Assembly (NCBI GenBank): GCA_964436315.1
Contig: CAYTCZ010000010.1
Span: 1 to 47,068, forward strand
DNA: 47,068 bases
Reading direction: 5' to 3'
DNA from: CAYTCZ01 sp964436315
GTDB taxonomy: Bacteria > Actinomycetota > Thermoleophilia > Gaiellales > Gaiellaceae
The first letter of the stretch is position 1. Each line of letters begins with the position of its first letter. The position numbers were made by a program, and so were the translations under genes. Shown piece after piece: positions 30,405-37,507 of this stretch. Under the pieces are notes generated by a model. That model had not been told where the DNA came from and ran no database searches. It saw only the letters and a list, made by a program, of their open reading frames with translations.

Positions 30405-32240
30405 TCAGACCTCGTCGACGAGTCGCGTAGTCAAGCGATCGAGCTGGTCTCTGAGTTCGTCGGGAACGCGATCGCCGAAGTTTCGGTAGTAGTCGCGAAC
30501 ACCCACGGCTTCCGCGAGCCAGCCGAGCGTGTCGACGCGCGTGAGCTCGGCCACGGAGTCGAACGAGAGATCGAGGCCGCTCAAGTCGACTGAGCCGGCG
30601 CTCGGTACATACCCGATCGGCGTGTCCACGGCTGCGGCAGTTCCCTCGCAGCGCTCGAAGATCCACTTGAGAACGCGGCTGTTTTCGCCGTAGCCGGGCC
30701 AGAGAAAGTTCCCGTCCACGTCCTTCCGAAACCAGTTCACAGTGTAGATCTTGGGAAGGTCCGCGCCGCGCCGTTCGCCTATTCGAAGCCAGTGCTGCCA
30801 GTAGTCGGCCATGTTGTAGCCGCAGAAGGGGAGCATCGCCATCGGGTCACGTCGCACGACCCCGACCTTGCCGGTCGCCGCAGCCGTCTTCTCGCTGCTC
30901 ATGATCGAGCCGACAAAGACTCCGTGTTCCCAATCGCGAGCCTCGTAGACGAGCGGCACGACGGTCGAACGTCGCCCGCCGAAGAGCATGGCGCTGATCG
31001 GGACTCCTCTCGGATCCTCCCACTCGGGCGCGATCACCGGGCATTGCCGTGCCGGAGCTGTAAACCGTGCGTTTGGGTGTGCTGCCGCTGCTTCCGCGTG
31101 CGGAGTCCACTCATTACCGAGCCAACTCGTCAGCTTCGCCGGCGGTTCGTCAGTCATCTCCTCCCACCAGACGTCCCCGTCGGGCGTGAGCGCGCAATTC
31201 GTGAAGAGGCTGTTTTCTCCGAGCGTGAGCATCGCGTTCGGATTCGAGCCCATGCTCGTCCCGGGCGCGACTCCGAAGAACCCTGCTTCCGGATTGATCG
31301 CGTAGAGGCGTCCGTCATCCCCGAACTTCATCCACGCGATGTCGTCACCGATCGTCTCGACAGTCCAGCCGTCGATCGTGGGGTTCATCATGGCGAGGTT
31401 CGTCTTCCCGCAGGCGCTCGGGAACGCACCGGCGATGTAACGGACCTTCCCTTCGGGTGAGGTCATCTTCAGGATCAGCATGTGCTCGGCGAGCCAGCCT
31501 TCGTCGCGCGCCATGACGGAGGCGATCCGGAGCGCGAAGCACTTCTTGCCGAGAAGGGCGTTGCCACCGTATCCGGAGCCGAACGACCAGATCTCGCGGG
31601 TCTCGGGGAAGTGCACGATGTATTTGTTCTCGGCGTTGCATGGCCAAGGAACGTCGTCCTGCGCGCTCTCGACCGGTGCGCCAACCGAGTGGAGGCAGGG
31701 CACGAAGTCCCCGTCGGATCCGAGGGCCTCGAGTACGGCCGAGCCGACGCGAGTCATGATGTGCATGCTCACGACGACGTAGGGAGAATCGCTGATCTGA
31801 ACCCCGTTGTAAGCGATCGGCGAGCCGATCGGCCCCATGCTGAACGGGATCACGTACATCGTCCTCCCGTGCATGCACCCGCTGAAGAGTCCTTCGAGCG
31901 TCTTGCGCATATCTGCAGGGTCGTGCCAGTTGTTCGTCGGCCCGGCGTCCATCTTGTCCTGTGAACAAATGAACGTCCGGTCTTCGACCCTCGCCACGTC
32001 CGCCGGGTCAGACCAGATCAGGTAGCTGTTAGGGCGAGACTCGTTGAGCTTCTGGGCCGTGCCTGATTCGAGCATCAGTCGCGTCATCTCCTGATACTCG
32101 TCCTCGGAGCCGTCGCACCAGTACACGGCGTCCGGTTCGCACATCGCCTTCACGTCGGTAACCCACGCGTTGAGCTTCGAGTTCGTCGAGATCGAAGTTC
32201 GTGCAGCTGCCGTGCGCTCTTCTAGATCGGCGTCAGTCAA
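30405..32240 (-). CDS. pckG: Phosphoenolpyruvate carboxykinase (GTP)
   Basis: Converts oxaloacetate + GTP to phosphoenolpyruvate + GDP + CO2, the entry to gluconeogenesis. About 611 residues, as in M. tuberculosis Pck. Blocks include AGPTNNWHDP, GCMHGRTMYVIPF, SVGAP, HFPETREIWSFGSGYGGNALLGKKC, the GTP P-loop FPSACGKTNLAM with the reactive Cys, GDDIAWMKF and FGGRR. Start choice is open: TTG 32240 has GGGGGA at 7 bases and is used here; GTG 32255 and ATG 32282 are in frame, but the ATG overlaps a -10 (TAGGAT). The hairpin-rich divergent region upstream suggests regulation. It drains the oxaloacetate made by SDH and Mdh. Confidence 0.93.
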   Translation of the reverse strand: MTDADLEERTAAARTSISTNSKLNAWVTDVKAMCEPDAVYWCDGSEDEYQEMTRLMLESGTAQKLNESRPNSYLIWSDPADVARVEDRTFICSQDKMDAGPTNNWHDPADMRKTLEGLFSGCMHGRTMYVIPFSMGPIGSPIAYNGVQISDSPYVVVSMHIMTRVGSAVLEALGSDGDFVPCLHSVGAPVESAQDDVPWPCNAENKYIVHFPETREIWSFGSGYGGNALLGKKCFALRIASVMARDEGWLAEHMLILKMTSPEGKVRYIAGAFPSACGKTNLAMMNPTIDGWTVETIGDDIAWMKFGDDGRLYAINPEAGFFGVAPGTSMGSNPNAMLTLGENSLFTNCALTPDGDVWWEEMTDEPPAKLTSWLGNEWTPHAEAAAAHPNARFTAPARQCPVIAPEWEDPRGVPISAMLFGGRRSTVVPLVYEARDWEHGVFVGSIMSSEKTAAATGKVGVVRRDPMAMLPFCGYNMADYWQHWLRIGERRGADLPKIYTVNWFRKDVDGNFLWPGYGENSRVLKWIFERCEGTAAAVDTPIGYVPSAGSVDLSGLDLSFDSVAELTRVDTLGWLAEAVGVRDYYRNFGDRVPDELRDQLDRLTTRLVDEV

Positions 32241-32280
32241 AGCTCTATCCCCCACGATTCGCCAAAGAGGGCAAAAAGTC

Positions 32281-32374
32281 ATCCTAACCCCGACCCTCCT
32301 GGAAGGGAGTCGGGATTTCCCCCTAGCAGCGTCGGGGTTTTCCCGACGAGTTCTGAGCACAGGCTGCCTAGCCT
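32281..32374. promoter_or_regulatory. Divergent pckG / 8-TM protein control region with CCCGAC repeats
   Basis: TAGGAT on the minus strand (32286-32281) is the likely pckG -10; TAGCCT (32369-32374) is 6 bases before the divergent ATG 32381. Between them lie CCCGAC (32289-32294), GTCGGG (32309-32314), GTCGGG (32331-32336) and CCCGAC (32342-32347), two inverted pairs of one half-site. The second pair extends to CGTCGGG-N5-CCCGACG. Confidence 0.5.
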
Positions 32375-32380
32375 TGAAGC

Positions 32381-33403
32381 ATGGGCTCGCTCGTACGGCA
32401 GATTGCAACCCCCTCGTCGACCGTTCCTGATCGATCGAAGCCTGGAGGCCGGCCTTGCACCAGTGAGTCGGCGCCCTCGCTCGTTACGAGTCTGTTCGCG
32501 TTTGCCCTGATCGGTCTCTGGGTTGCAGCGGTGTTTGCGACCTACACGCGACTGCCGGCGGGCGAGCTCTACAACGTGAGTAACAGCGGTGTTGTCGGCG
32601 GCGCATCTCGTGTCGTTGTGTTTCTCGGCTATCCGTGCGCCCTCGCATCCATCCTCATCCTCGGGATCGTCTGGGCGCGCGTCCGGCGATCGCCTGCGTT
32701 GACCCACAGGTCCCGTCGGCTCGTTGGCGCATTGATCGTAATGAGCGTTCTTCTCTGCGCGAGCGTCGCAGTTCCAGGAGTGGTCGATCCTGACAACCTC
32801 AATGCGAAGCCGATGAATGCTCTAGCGGCAGCAGGTGTACTGCTCGCAGTGACCCTCACTATCTCGGCAGCCTGGCTCGCCGGCGTTGGTGCGCCGGAGC
32901 GTGCGTTGCGTGGGAATTGGCTCAGGTGCGCTGTTGCGATCGTGCTGCTCGTACTCGCCATCCCCTGGCTCGGAGCGATCGCGGGGCTTCACCTGACGGG
33001 TCTTCCGGTCCTCGGCGAGGTGTTCCTAAGCGGCGAGCTGCGCACCCAACCCAGTGACCCCATTCCCCCCGCCGCGGTGCATCTGGGCGACCATGAGGGG
33101 CTGGACGGAGTGCTGCTCGTGTTGATCGTCCTGATGCTCAGCCGCGAGCTGCGTCGTGTACGTGACCATGTACTCCGCACTGGGCTGATCGCCGGCGGTT
33201 CGCTCGCGATCGTCTACGGGCTCGCTGTCGCGCTCAAGGATTTCTGGCTCGAGCAGATCGTGAAACGCGGGTGGACCGACTTCGAAATCACAGGTGTACT
33301 CGAGCCGGGCGTTACTCTTGGCTGGGCCGGCATCCTCCTCGCAACTGCTCTGCTTGCGGCTGTTGCTCACCGCCGGGCAGGTCGAACCAACACTGGCAGC
33401 TAA
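32381..33403 (+). CDS. Unknown integral membrane protein with about eight TM helices
   Basis: 340 residues with no family I recognise. A polar N-terminus of about 35 residues is followed by roughly eight hydrophobic helices (for example VTSLFAFALIGLWVAAVFAT, VVVFLGYPCALASILILGIV, AIVLLVLAIPWLGAIAGLHL, GWAGILLATALLAAVA). The long loop after helix 5 carries LGDHEGLDG, with His and acidic residues next to the membrane that could bind heme or a metal; this is speculation. Start ATG 32381 is 6 bases after TAGCCT. It is divergent from pckG, and its 3' end is 52 bases before sdhA. It is not a typical SdhC/SdhD anchor. Confidence 0.6.
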   Translation: MGSLVRQIATPSSTVPDRSKPGGRPCTSESAPSLVTSLFAFALIGLWVAAVFATYTRLPAGELYNVSNSGVVGGASRVVVFLGYPCALASILILGIVWARVRRSPALTHRSRRLVGALIVMSVLLCASVAVPGVVDPDNLNAKPMNALAAAGVLLAVTLTISAAWLAGVGAPERALRGNWLRCAVAIVLLVLAIPWLGAIAGLHLTGLPVLGEVFLSGELRTQPSDPIPPAAVHLGDHEGLDGVLLVLIVLMLSRELRRVRDHVLRTGLIAGGSLAIVYGLAVALKDFWLEQIVKRGWTDFEITGVLEPGVTLGWAGILLATALLAAVAHRRAGRTNTGS

Positions 33404-33441
33404 TGCAGTCTGTGACATGACACAGCGGCCGCCCGATTGGA

Positions 33442-33447
33442 TAGCGT
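33442..33447 (+). promoter_or_regulatory. -10 element of the sdhABE operon (leaderless)
   Basis: TAGCGT, 8 bases before GTG 33456. A short inverted repeat CTGTG-N6-CACAG (33410-33425) sits at the expected -35 and could be an operator. Confidence 0.45.
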
Positions 33448-33455
33448 GCTGAGAG

Positions 33456-35138
33456 GTGGAAGGGAAACACGACGTTCTGGTTGTCGGTGCCGGCTGTGCC
33501 GGAATGAGAGCGGCGATCGAGGCGCACGACGCCGGAGCGGACGTCGCGATTGTCTCGAAGCTCCATCCAGTTCGGAGCCATTCCGGTGCCGCCGAGGGAG
33601 GGATCAACGCAGCACTCGGTAACGCGACCGACGACAGCCCGGAGAAACACGCCTTTGACACGGTCAAGGGCTCCGATTACCTGGGCGACCAGGACGCGAT
33701 CGAGATCTTCACGCGAGAGGCGCCCGCCGACATCTACCAGCTCGAGCACTGGGGTGCCGTCTTCACGCGCAACGAACTCGGCCTCCTCGCGCAACGTCCT
33801 TTCGGAGCTGCCGGCGCTCCTCGGACTGTCTTCGCGGCGGATATCACCGGCCACGTTCTCATCCACGTTCTCTACGAGCAGGTGATGAAACGCGAGATTC
33901 ACGCGTACGAAGAGTTCTTCGCGTGGAAGCTCGTCGAAGACGACGGTCGATGTCAGGGCGTCATCTGCTGGAACCTCGTTGACGGTGGCCTCGAGCTTCT
34001 AACGGCGAAGACGATCGTCCTCGCGACGGGTGGTGCAGGCCGGCTCTACCGAGCAACCACGAACGCGTATGCCTGCACGGGCGACGGGATGGCGATGGCC
34101 TACCGGCTCGGCCTGCCGCTCAAGGACATGGAATTCATGCAGTTCCATCCCACCACGATGTTCCCGAGTGGGATCCTGATTACGGAGGGGTGTCGCGGCG
34201 AGGGTGGCACGCTGATCAACAAGGACCGCGAGCGCTTCATGGCCAAGTACGCCCCGAATGCCATGGAGCTTGCATCCCGCGACGTCGTCTCGCGCTCGGA
34301 ACAGACCGAGATCGACCAGGGGCGGGGTGTGAACGGCTCGGTGCTTCTCGACCTCACTCATCTTGGGGCCGAGAAGATTCTCGATCGGCTTCACGGCTCG
34401 AGAGACCTGGCCATGACCTACGCAGGAGTCGACCCGATCGAGGACCCGATTCCGGTCCGCCCAGGTGCCCACTACCACATGGGCGGTGTGGAGACCGATG
34501 AGTGGGGCAAGACGGAACTCGACGGCCTCTACGCGGCCGGCGAGGTTGCGTGCGTCTCGGTGCACGGCGCCAATCGCCTCGGTGGCAACTCGCTGATGGA
34601 AACGATCACATTCGGAAGGCGCGCAGGTCGCGCGGCGGCCGAGTGGGCGTTGAGCCACACGCCGTTCACGATCACCGACGCCGCGCTCGAAGACAGTGAA
34701 CGAGAACTTTCTGAACTTCTGGCTCGCACCGGCGGCGAACGTCCGTGGGAGATCCGCGATCAGCTCGGCCAGTCGATGCTCGAGAACTTCGGCGTGTTCC
34801 GGAACGAGGACGGGATGCTGGAGCAGCAGCAGTTGATCGCCGGCTTTCGAGAGCGCTATCCCAACGTCGTGGTCGAGGACAAAGGAACGGTCTTCAACTC
34901 CGACCTCACGCAGGCCATCGAGCTCGGGTACATGCTCGATCTTGCGGAGATCATGCTCCAGGCGGGCATCGCGCGGAAAGAGAGCCGCGGTGCCCACTCA
35001 CGACCGCACGACTATCCTGATCGAGACGACGAGAACTTCCTCCATCACTCGATCACTCGGCTCCGCGACGGCAGACCAGAGCTTTCGCGCAGGGACGTCC
35101 GGATGACTCGCTGGGAACCGACGGAGCGGAAATACTAG
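33456..35138 (+). CDS. sdhA: Succinate dehydrogenase/fumarate reductase flavoprotein subunit
   Basis: 560 residues. FAD-binding starts at VLVVGAGCAGMRAAIEA; the FAD-linking His42 is in RSHSGAAEGGIN. The capping and active-site blocks HPTTMFPSGILITEGCRGEGG, HYHMGGVETDEWG and HGANRLGGNSLMETITFGRRAG are all present. There is no twin-arginine signal, so the enzyme faces the cytoplasm (contrast with the exported MfrA fumarate reductases). It oxidises succinate and passes electrons to SdhB. Its TAG stop is at the base of the long hairpin that separates it from sdhB. The partner genes show that it belongs to the SdhE-type complex without SdhC/D anchors. Direction (SQR or fumarate reductase) is not proven. 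Confidence 0.92.
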   Translation: MEGKHDVLVVGAGCAGMRAAIEAHDAGADVAIVSKLHPVRSHSGAAEGGINAALGNATDDSPEKHAFDTVKGSDYLGDQDAIEIFTREAPADIYQLEHWGAVFTRNELGLLAQRPFGAAGAPRTVFAADITGHVLIHVLYEQVMKREIHAYEEFFAWKLVEDDGRCQGVICWNLVDGGLELLTAKTIVLATGGAGRLYRATTNAYACTGDGMAMAYRLGLPLKDMEFMQFHPTTMFPSGILITEGCRGEGGTLINKDRERFMAKYAPNAMELASRDVVSRSEQTEIDQGRGVNGSVLLDLTHLGAEKILDRLHGSRDLAMTYAGVDPIEDPIPVRPGAHYHMGGVETDEWGKTELDGLYAAGEVACVSVHGANRLGGNSLMETITFGRRAGRAAAEWALSHTPFTITDAALEDSERELSELLARTGGERPWEIRDQLGQSMLENFGVFRNEDGMLEQQQLIAGFRERYPNVVVEDKGTVFNSDLTQAIELGYMLDLAEIMLQAGIARKESRGAHSRPHDYPDRDDENFLHHSITRLRDGRPELSRRDVRMTRWEPTERKY

Positions 35139-35300
35139 TGGTCTCTCCGATAAATACACACACCACCTGGCCGGCTGCAAACCGTCGCATCTCGTCGTCC
35201 TCGGTCGGCTCCATACCATCTTGGTATGAAGCCTCCCTGCGTCCTCGACCTGCTCGGTTTTCGCCGGCCATGAGGGCGCGTACTTACCGGAGAGACCACT
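35137..35300 (+). repeat. Long imperfect palindrome (about 164 bases) between sdhA and sdhB
   Basis: A nested series of complementary blocks spans nearly the whole intergenic region: 35137-35149 with 35288-35300 (13 bp, perfect), 35151-35153 with 35284-35286, 35155-35157 with 35280-35282, TGGCCGGC 35168-35175 with 35263-35270, AAACCG 35179-35184 with 35255-35260, GGCT 35207-35210 with 35230-35233, and CATACCA 35212-35218 with TGGTATG 35222-35228 around a 3-base loop. Only about 20 bases on each side (35185-35206 and 35234-35254) are unpaired. It starts in the sdhA stop codon. It could be a processed RNA hairpin setting subunit ratio, or a MITE-like insertion. Confidence 0.85.
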
Positions 35301-35320
35301 GAATTGGAAGGGGTCGAAAG

Positions 35321-36352
35321 GTGCTCGTAGGACTCAAGGTCTGGCGATTTGATCCGACGAAGGGCGAGCGAAAGCTCGAGGAGTTCGAGGTCGACGCACC
35401 GGAGGAAGCGACTCTTCTCGACTGCCTCGACCTCGTGAAGGACCGCGTCGACGGAACGCTTGCCTACCGGAAGAGCTGCCGCATGATGATCTGCGGATCG
35501 TGCGGGATGCGGATGGACGGGCGCGCCGTGCTCGCCTGCAGGGAGAGAATGCAACCCATTGCCGAAGCCGGACACGTGCCGACGATCTCGGCAATGGGCA
35601 ACTTGCCCGTGATCAAGGATCTCGTGGTCGACATGGAACCGTTCTGGTCGAAGATCCGGGCGATGAAGCCCTGGGTCGAGCCAGGCTACGAGGAGTACCC
35701 GGAAAAGGAGTTCCGCATCTCTCCGGCGCAGATGGAGCCGGTTGAGAAAGAGGCGCTTTGCATCATGTGCGGGTGCTGCGTGTCGGAGTGCAACTCAATG
35801 GAGTCAGACCCGGACTTCTTCGGTCCGGCGGCGCTTGCCAAGGGCTTCCGTTTTATCGGCGATCCGCGCGACAAGGAAACGGTGGAGCGGCTCGAGTCCT
35901 ACAACGCCGAACAGGGGATCTGGGCCTGTACCCGGTGCTACTTCTGCAATGAGCGGTGCCCGAAAGGTGTTGATCCGCGCGACGCGATTGCCAAGCTCGG
36001 CGCCGAATCGGTCAGGCTCGGAATCGATCGTGACATGGGCGCCAAACACGCGAAGTGGTTCGTGACTTCCGCCAAGACCACCGGATGGTTGCGAGAGACC
36101 GAGCTGGTTCCGAAGACGCAGGGGCTCATCGCCTCGATGCGCGAGATCCCGTTTGGTCTCAATCTCATGCGAAAAGGCAAGGCGCCGCTCCCGTTCCCGC
36201 CGCATGTCGCCAAGGACGTCAAAGAGGCGAGGGCGCTCCATGAGCTCGTTGCCTCACAGGGCGTTGTCGGGGCTGCCGGAATCGTTCAGGGGGAGCGAGC
36301 CCTCTCGCGAATCGAGCATCGCGAGGCCCAGGAGAAGGACGACGAAGAATGA
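35321..36352 (+). CDS. sdhB: Succinate dehydrogenase iron-sulfur subunit with an extra cluster cysteine
   Basis: 343 residues, about 100 longer than usual SdhB. The [2Fe-2S] site is C53-C58-C61-C73. The ferredoxin part has C147-x2-C150-x2-C153-x3-C157 and then C203-x2-C206-x2-C209-x3-C213-Pro. Ordinary SdhB has C-x5-C-x3-C in the second motif and binds [3Fe-4S]; the added C206 predicts a second [4Fe-4S] centre, as reported for archaeal SdhE-type enzymes. Residues about 235-343 are an extra basic then acidic tail that I cannot assign. GTG 35321 has GGAAGGGG 7 bases upstream. The stop overlaps the sdhE start (ATGA). Confidence 0.9.
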   Translation: MLVGLKVWRFDPTKGERKLEEFEVDAPEEATLLDCLDLVKDRVDGTLAYRKSCRMMICGSCGMRMDGRAVLACRERMQPIAEAGHVPTISAMGNLPVIKDLVVDMEPFWSKIRAMKPWVEPGYEEYPEKEFRISPAQMEPVEKEALCIMCGCCVSECNSMESDPDFFGPAALAKGFRFIGDPRDKETVERLESYNAEQGIWACTRCYFCNERCPKGVDPRDAIAKLGAESVRLGIDRDMGAKHAKWFVTSAKTTGWLRETELVPKTQGLIASMREIPFGLNLMRKGKAPLPFPPHVAKDVKEARALHELVASQGVVGAAGIVQGERALSRIEHREAQEKDDEE

Positions 36353-37239
36353 AGGTCGCCTACTACACCGGCTGTCTTGCCCAGCTCTCTGCCAAGGAAC
36401 TCGACTCGTCAACGCGGGCGCTCGCGCCGAAACTCGGCATCGAGCTCGAGCCGCTCGAATCGGTGACGTGCTGTGGCGCGGGCGATATTCACGAGGCCGA
36501 GCCCGATTACTACCTCCACTTGAACGCCCGGATCCTCGCGTACGCGGAGGCGACCGGCGCCGAAACGCTGATGACGATCTGCAACGTCTGCACGCTGAAT
36601 CTCCGACAGGCGAATCACACGCTGAAAGGCGACCAAGCTCTGCTCGAGCGGGTCGGTGACAACCTCGAGGAGGTCGGCGCCCCGCGCTACACGGGCAAGA
36701 TCGACGTCCGACACCTCCTCTGGCTCATCGCCGAGGGGGATTACTACGAGAGGCTCAAGGAGGTTGCCCACAAAGGGCTCAAAGGGCTGAAAGTGGCGCC
36801 GTTCTACGGCTGCCAGATCCTTCGTCCATCTCGCCTCCTCGGGTTTGAGGACCCGGACCGGCCGTGGTCGCTCGAGGCGATTATCGACGCCTGCGGCGGC
36901 GAAGCGATCGACTATCCCGCAAAGGTCAAGTGCTGCGGCTTCCCGATTATTCAGGCGCGGGAGGACCTCGCTCTGGGCGAGCTAATTCAGCCCATCGAAC
37001 AGTCGATGGAGGCGGGCGCCGATGCGATGGTCACACCCTGTCCGCTGTGCCATCTTTCACTCGACGCGTGGCAGCAGAAGCTCGAGAAGAGGACCGGTCG
37101 TCGATTCGACATGCCGATCCTTCACCTCTCTCAGCTGATCGGCGTTGCTGCCGGCCTCGAGGACTCAGAGCTGAAATTCAAGCGCCACGTCGTGTCGATG
37201 CAGCCTGTCCTCGAAAAACTCGAGACCGGGACAGCCTAG
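36349..37239 (+). CDS. sdhE: SdhE-type subunit with two CCG domains (HdrB-like)
   Basis: 296 residues with two copies of the cysteine motif of heterodisulfide reductase subunit B: C9, C41-C42, C78, C81 and C155, C195-C196, C231, C234 (CX(n)CCG X(n)CxxC). In SdhE-type succinate:quinone reductases and in the thiol:fumarate reductase TfrB such domains replace the SdhC/D membrane anchors and pass electrons towards quinone or a thiol acceptor. No TM helix is present; amphipathic membrane attachment is proposed for archaeal relatives. Coupled to sdhB by an ATGA overlap. A lactate or glycolate oxidase subunit also carries CCG domains, but the neighbours decide for SDH. Confidence 0.9.
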   Translation: MKVAYYTGCLAQLSAKELDSSTRALAPKLGIELEPLESVTCCGAGDIHEAEPDYYLHLNARILAYAEATGAETLMTICNVCTLNLRQANHTLKGDQALLERVGDNLEEVGAPRYTGKIDVRHLLWLIAEGDYYERLKEVAHKGLKGLKVAPFYGCQILRPSRLLGFEDPDRPWSLEAIIDACGGEAIDYPAKVKCCGFPIIQAREDLALGELIQPIEQSMEAGADAMVTPCPLCHLSLDAWQQKLEKRTGRRFDMPILHLSQLIGVAAGLEDSELKFKRHVVSMQPVLEKLETGTA

Positions 37240-37309
37240 GAAAGCCTCGCCTGGTCGGGATCGCGCCGGTCCGGTCTCTATCCTGACCGGGAACCCGACA
37301 GGAGGTACT

Positions 37310-37507
37310 TTGCTCTCCGCCCAACGGCTCGTTCTCCTCGCGCTCGGCGCGGCGATCGCCGCGCACGTTCTCTATCGACGGCGAACGATCTTCGTCAACG
37401 ATCCAAAGACAAACGGGGCCGCAAAGAGAACCGAGGAGCTCCGTCAGCAGATAGAAGAAGCGCGAGATCAGCTCCGAGCCGATCTCGAACGAGCGCGCCA
37501 GGCGTGA
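37310..37507 (+). CDS. Small membrane protein with a coiled-coil tail
   Basis: 65 residues. An N-terminal TM helix (LVLLALGAAIAAHVLY) is followed by positively charged RRR, a short linker and a charged heptad-like helix (RTEELRQQIEEARDQLRADLERA). TTG 37310 has the strong ribosome site GGAGG at 37301-37305, which supports translation. Its stop overlaps the start of the metallophosphatase (GTGA), so the two are cotranslated. It probably sits in the membrane with its coiled coil in the cytoplasm and may dock its neighbour (inference). No family recognised. Confidence 0.6.
   Translation: MLSAQRLVLLALGAAIAAHVLYRRRTIFVNDPKTNGAAKRTEELRQQIEEARDQLRADLERARQA

Noticed and set aside
33410..33425. CRP/FNR-type site before sdhA
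   Set aside because: TGTGACATGACACA lacks the TGTGA-N6-TCACA spacing. I keep it only as an unspecified palindrome.
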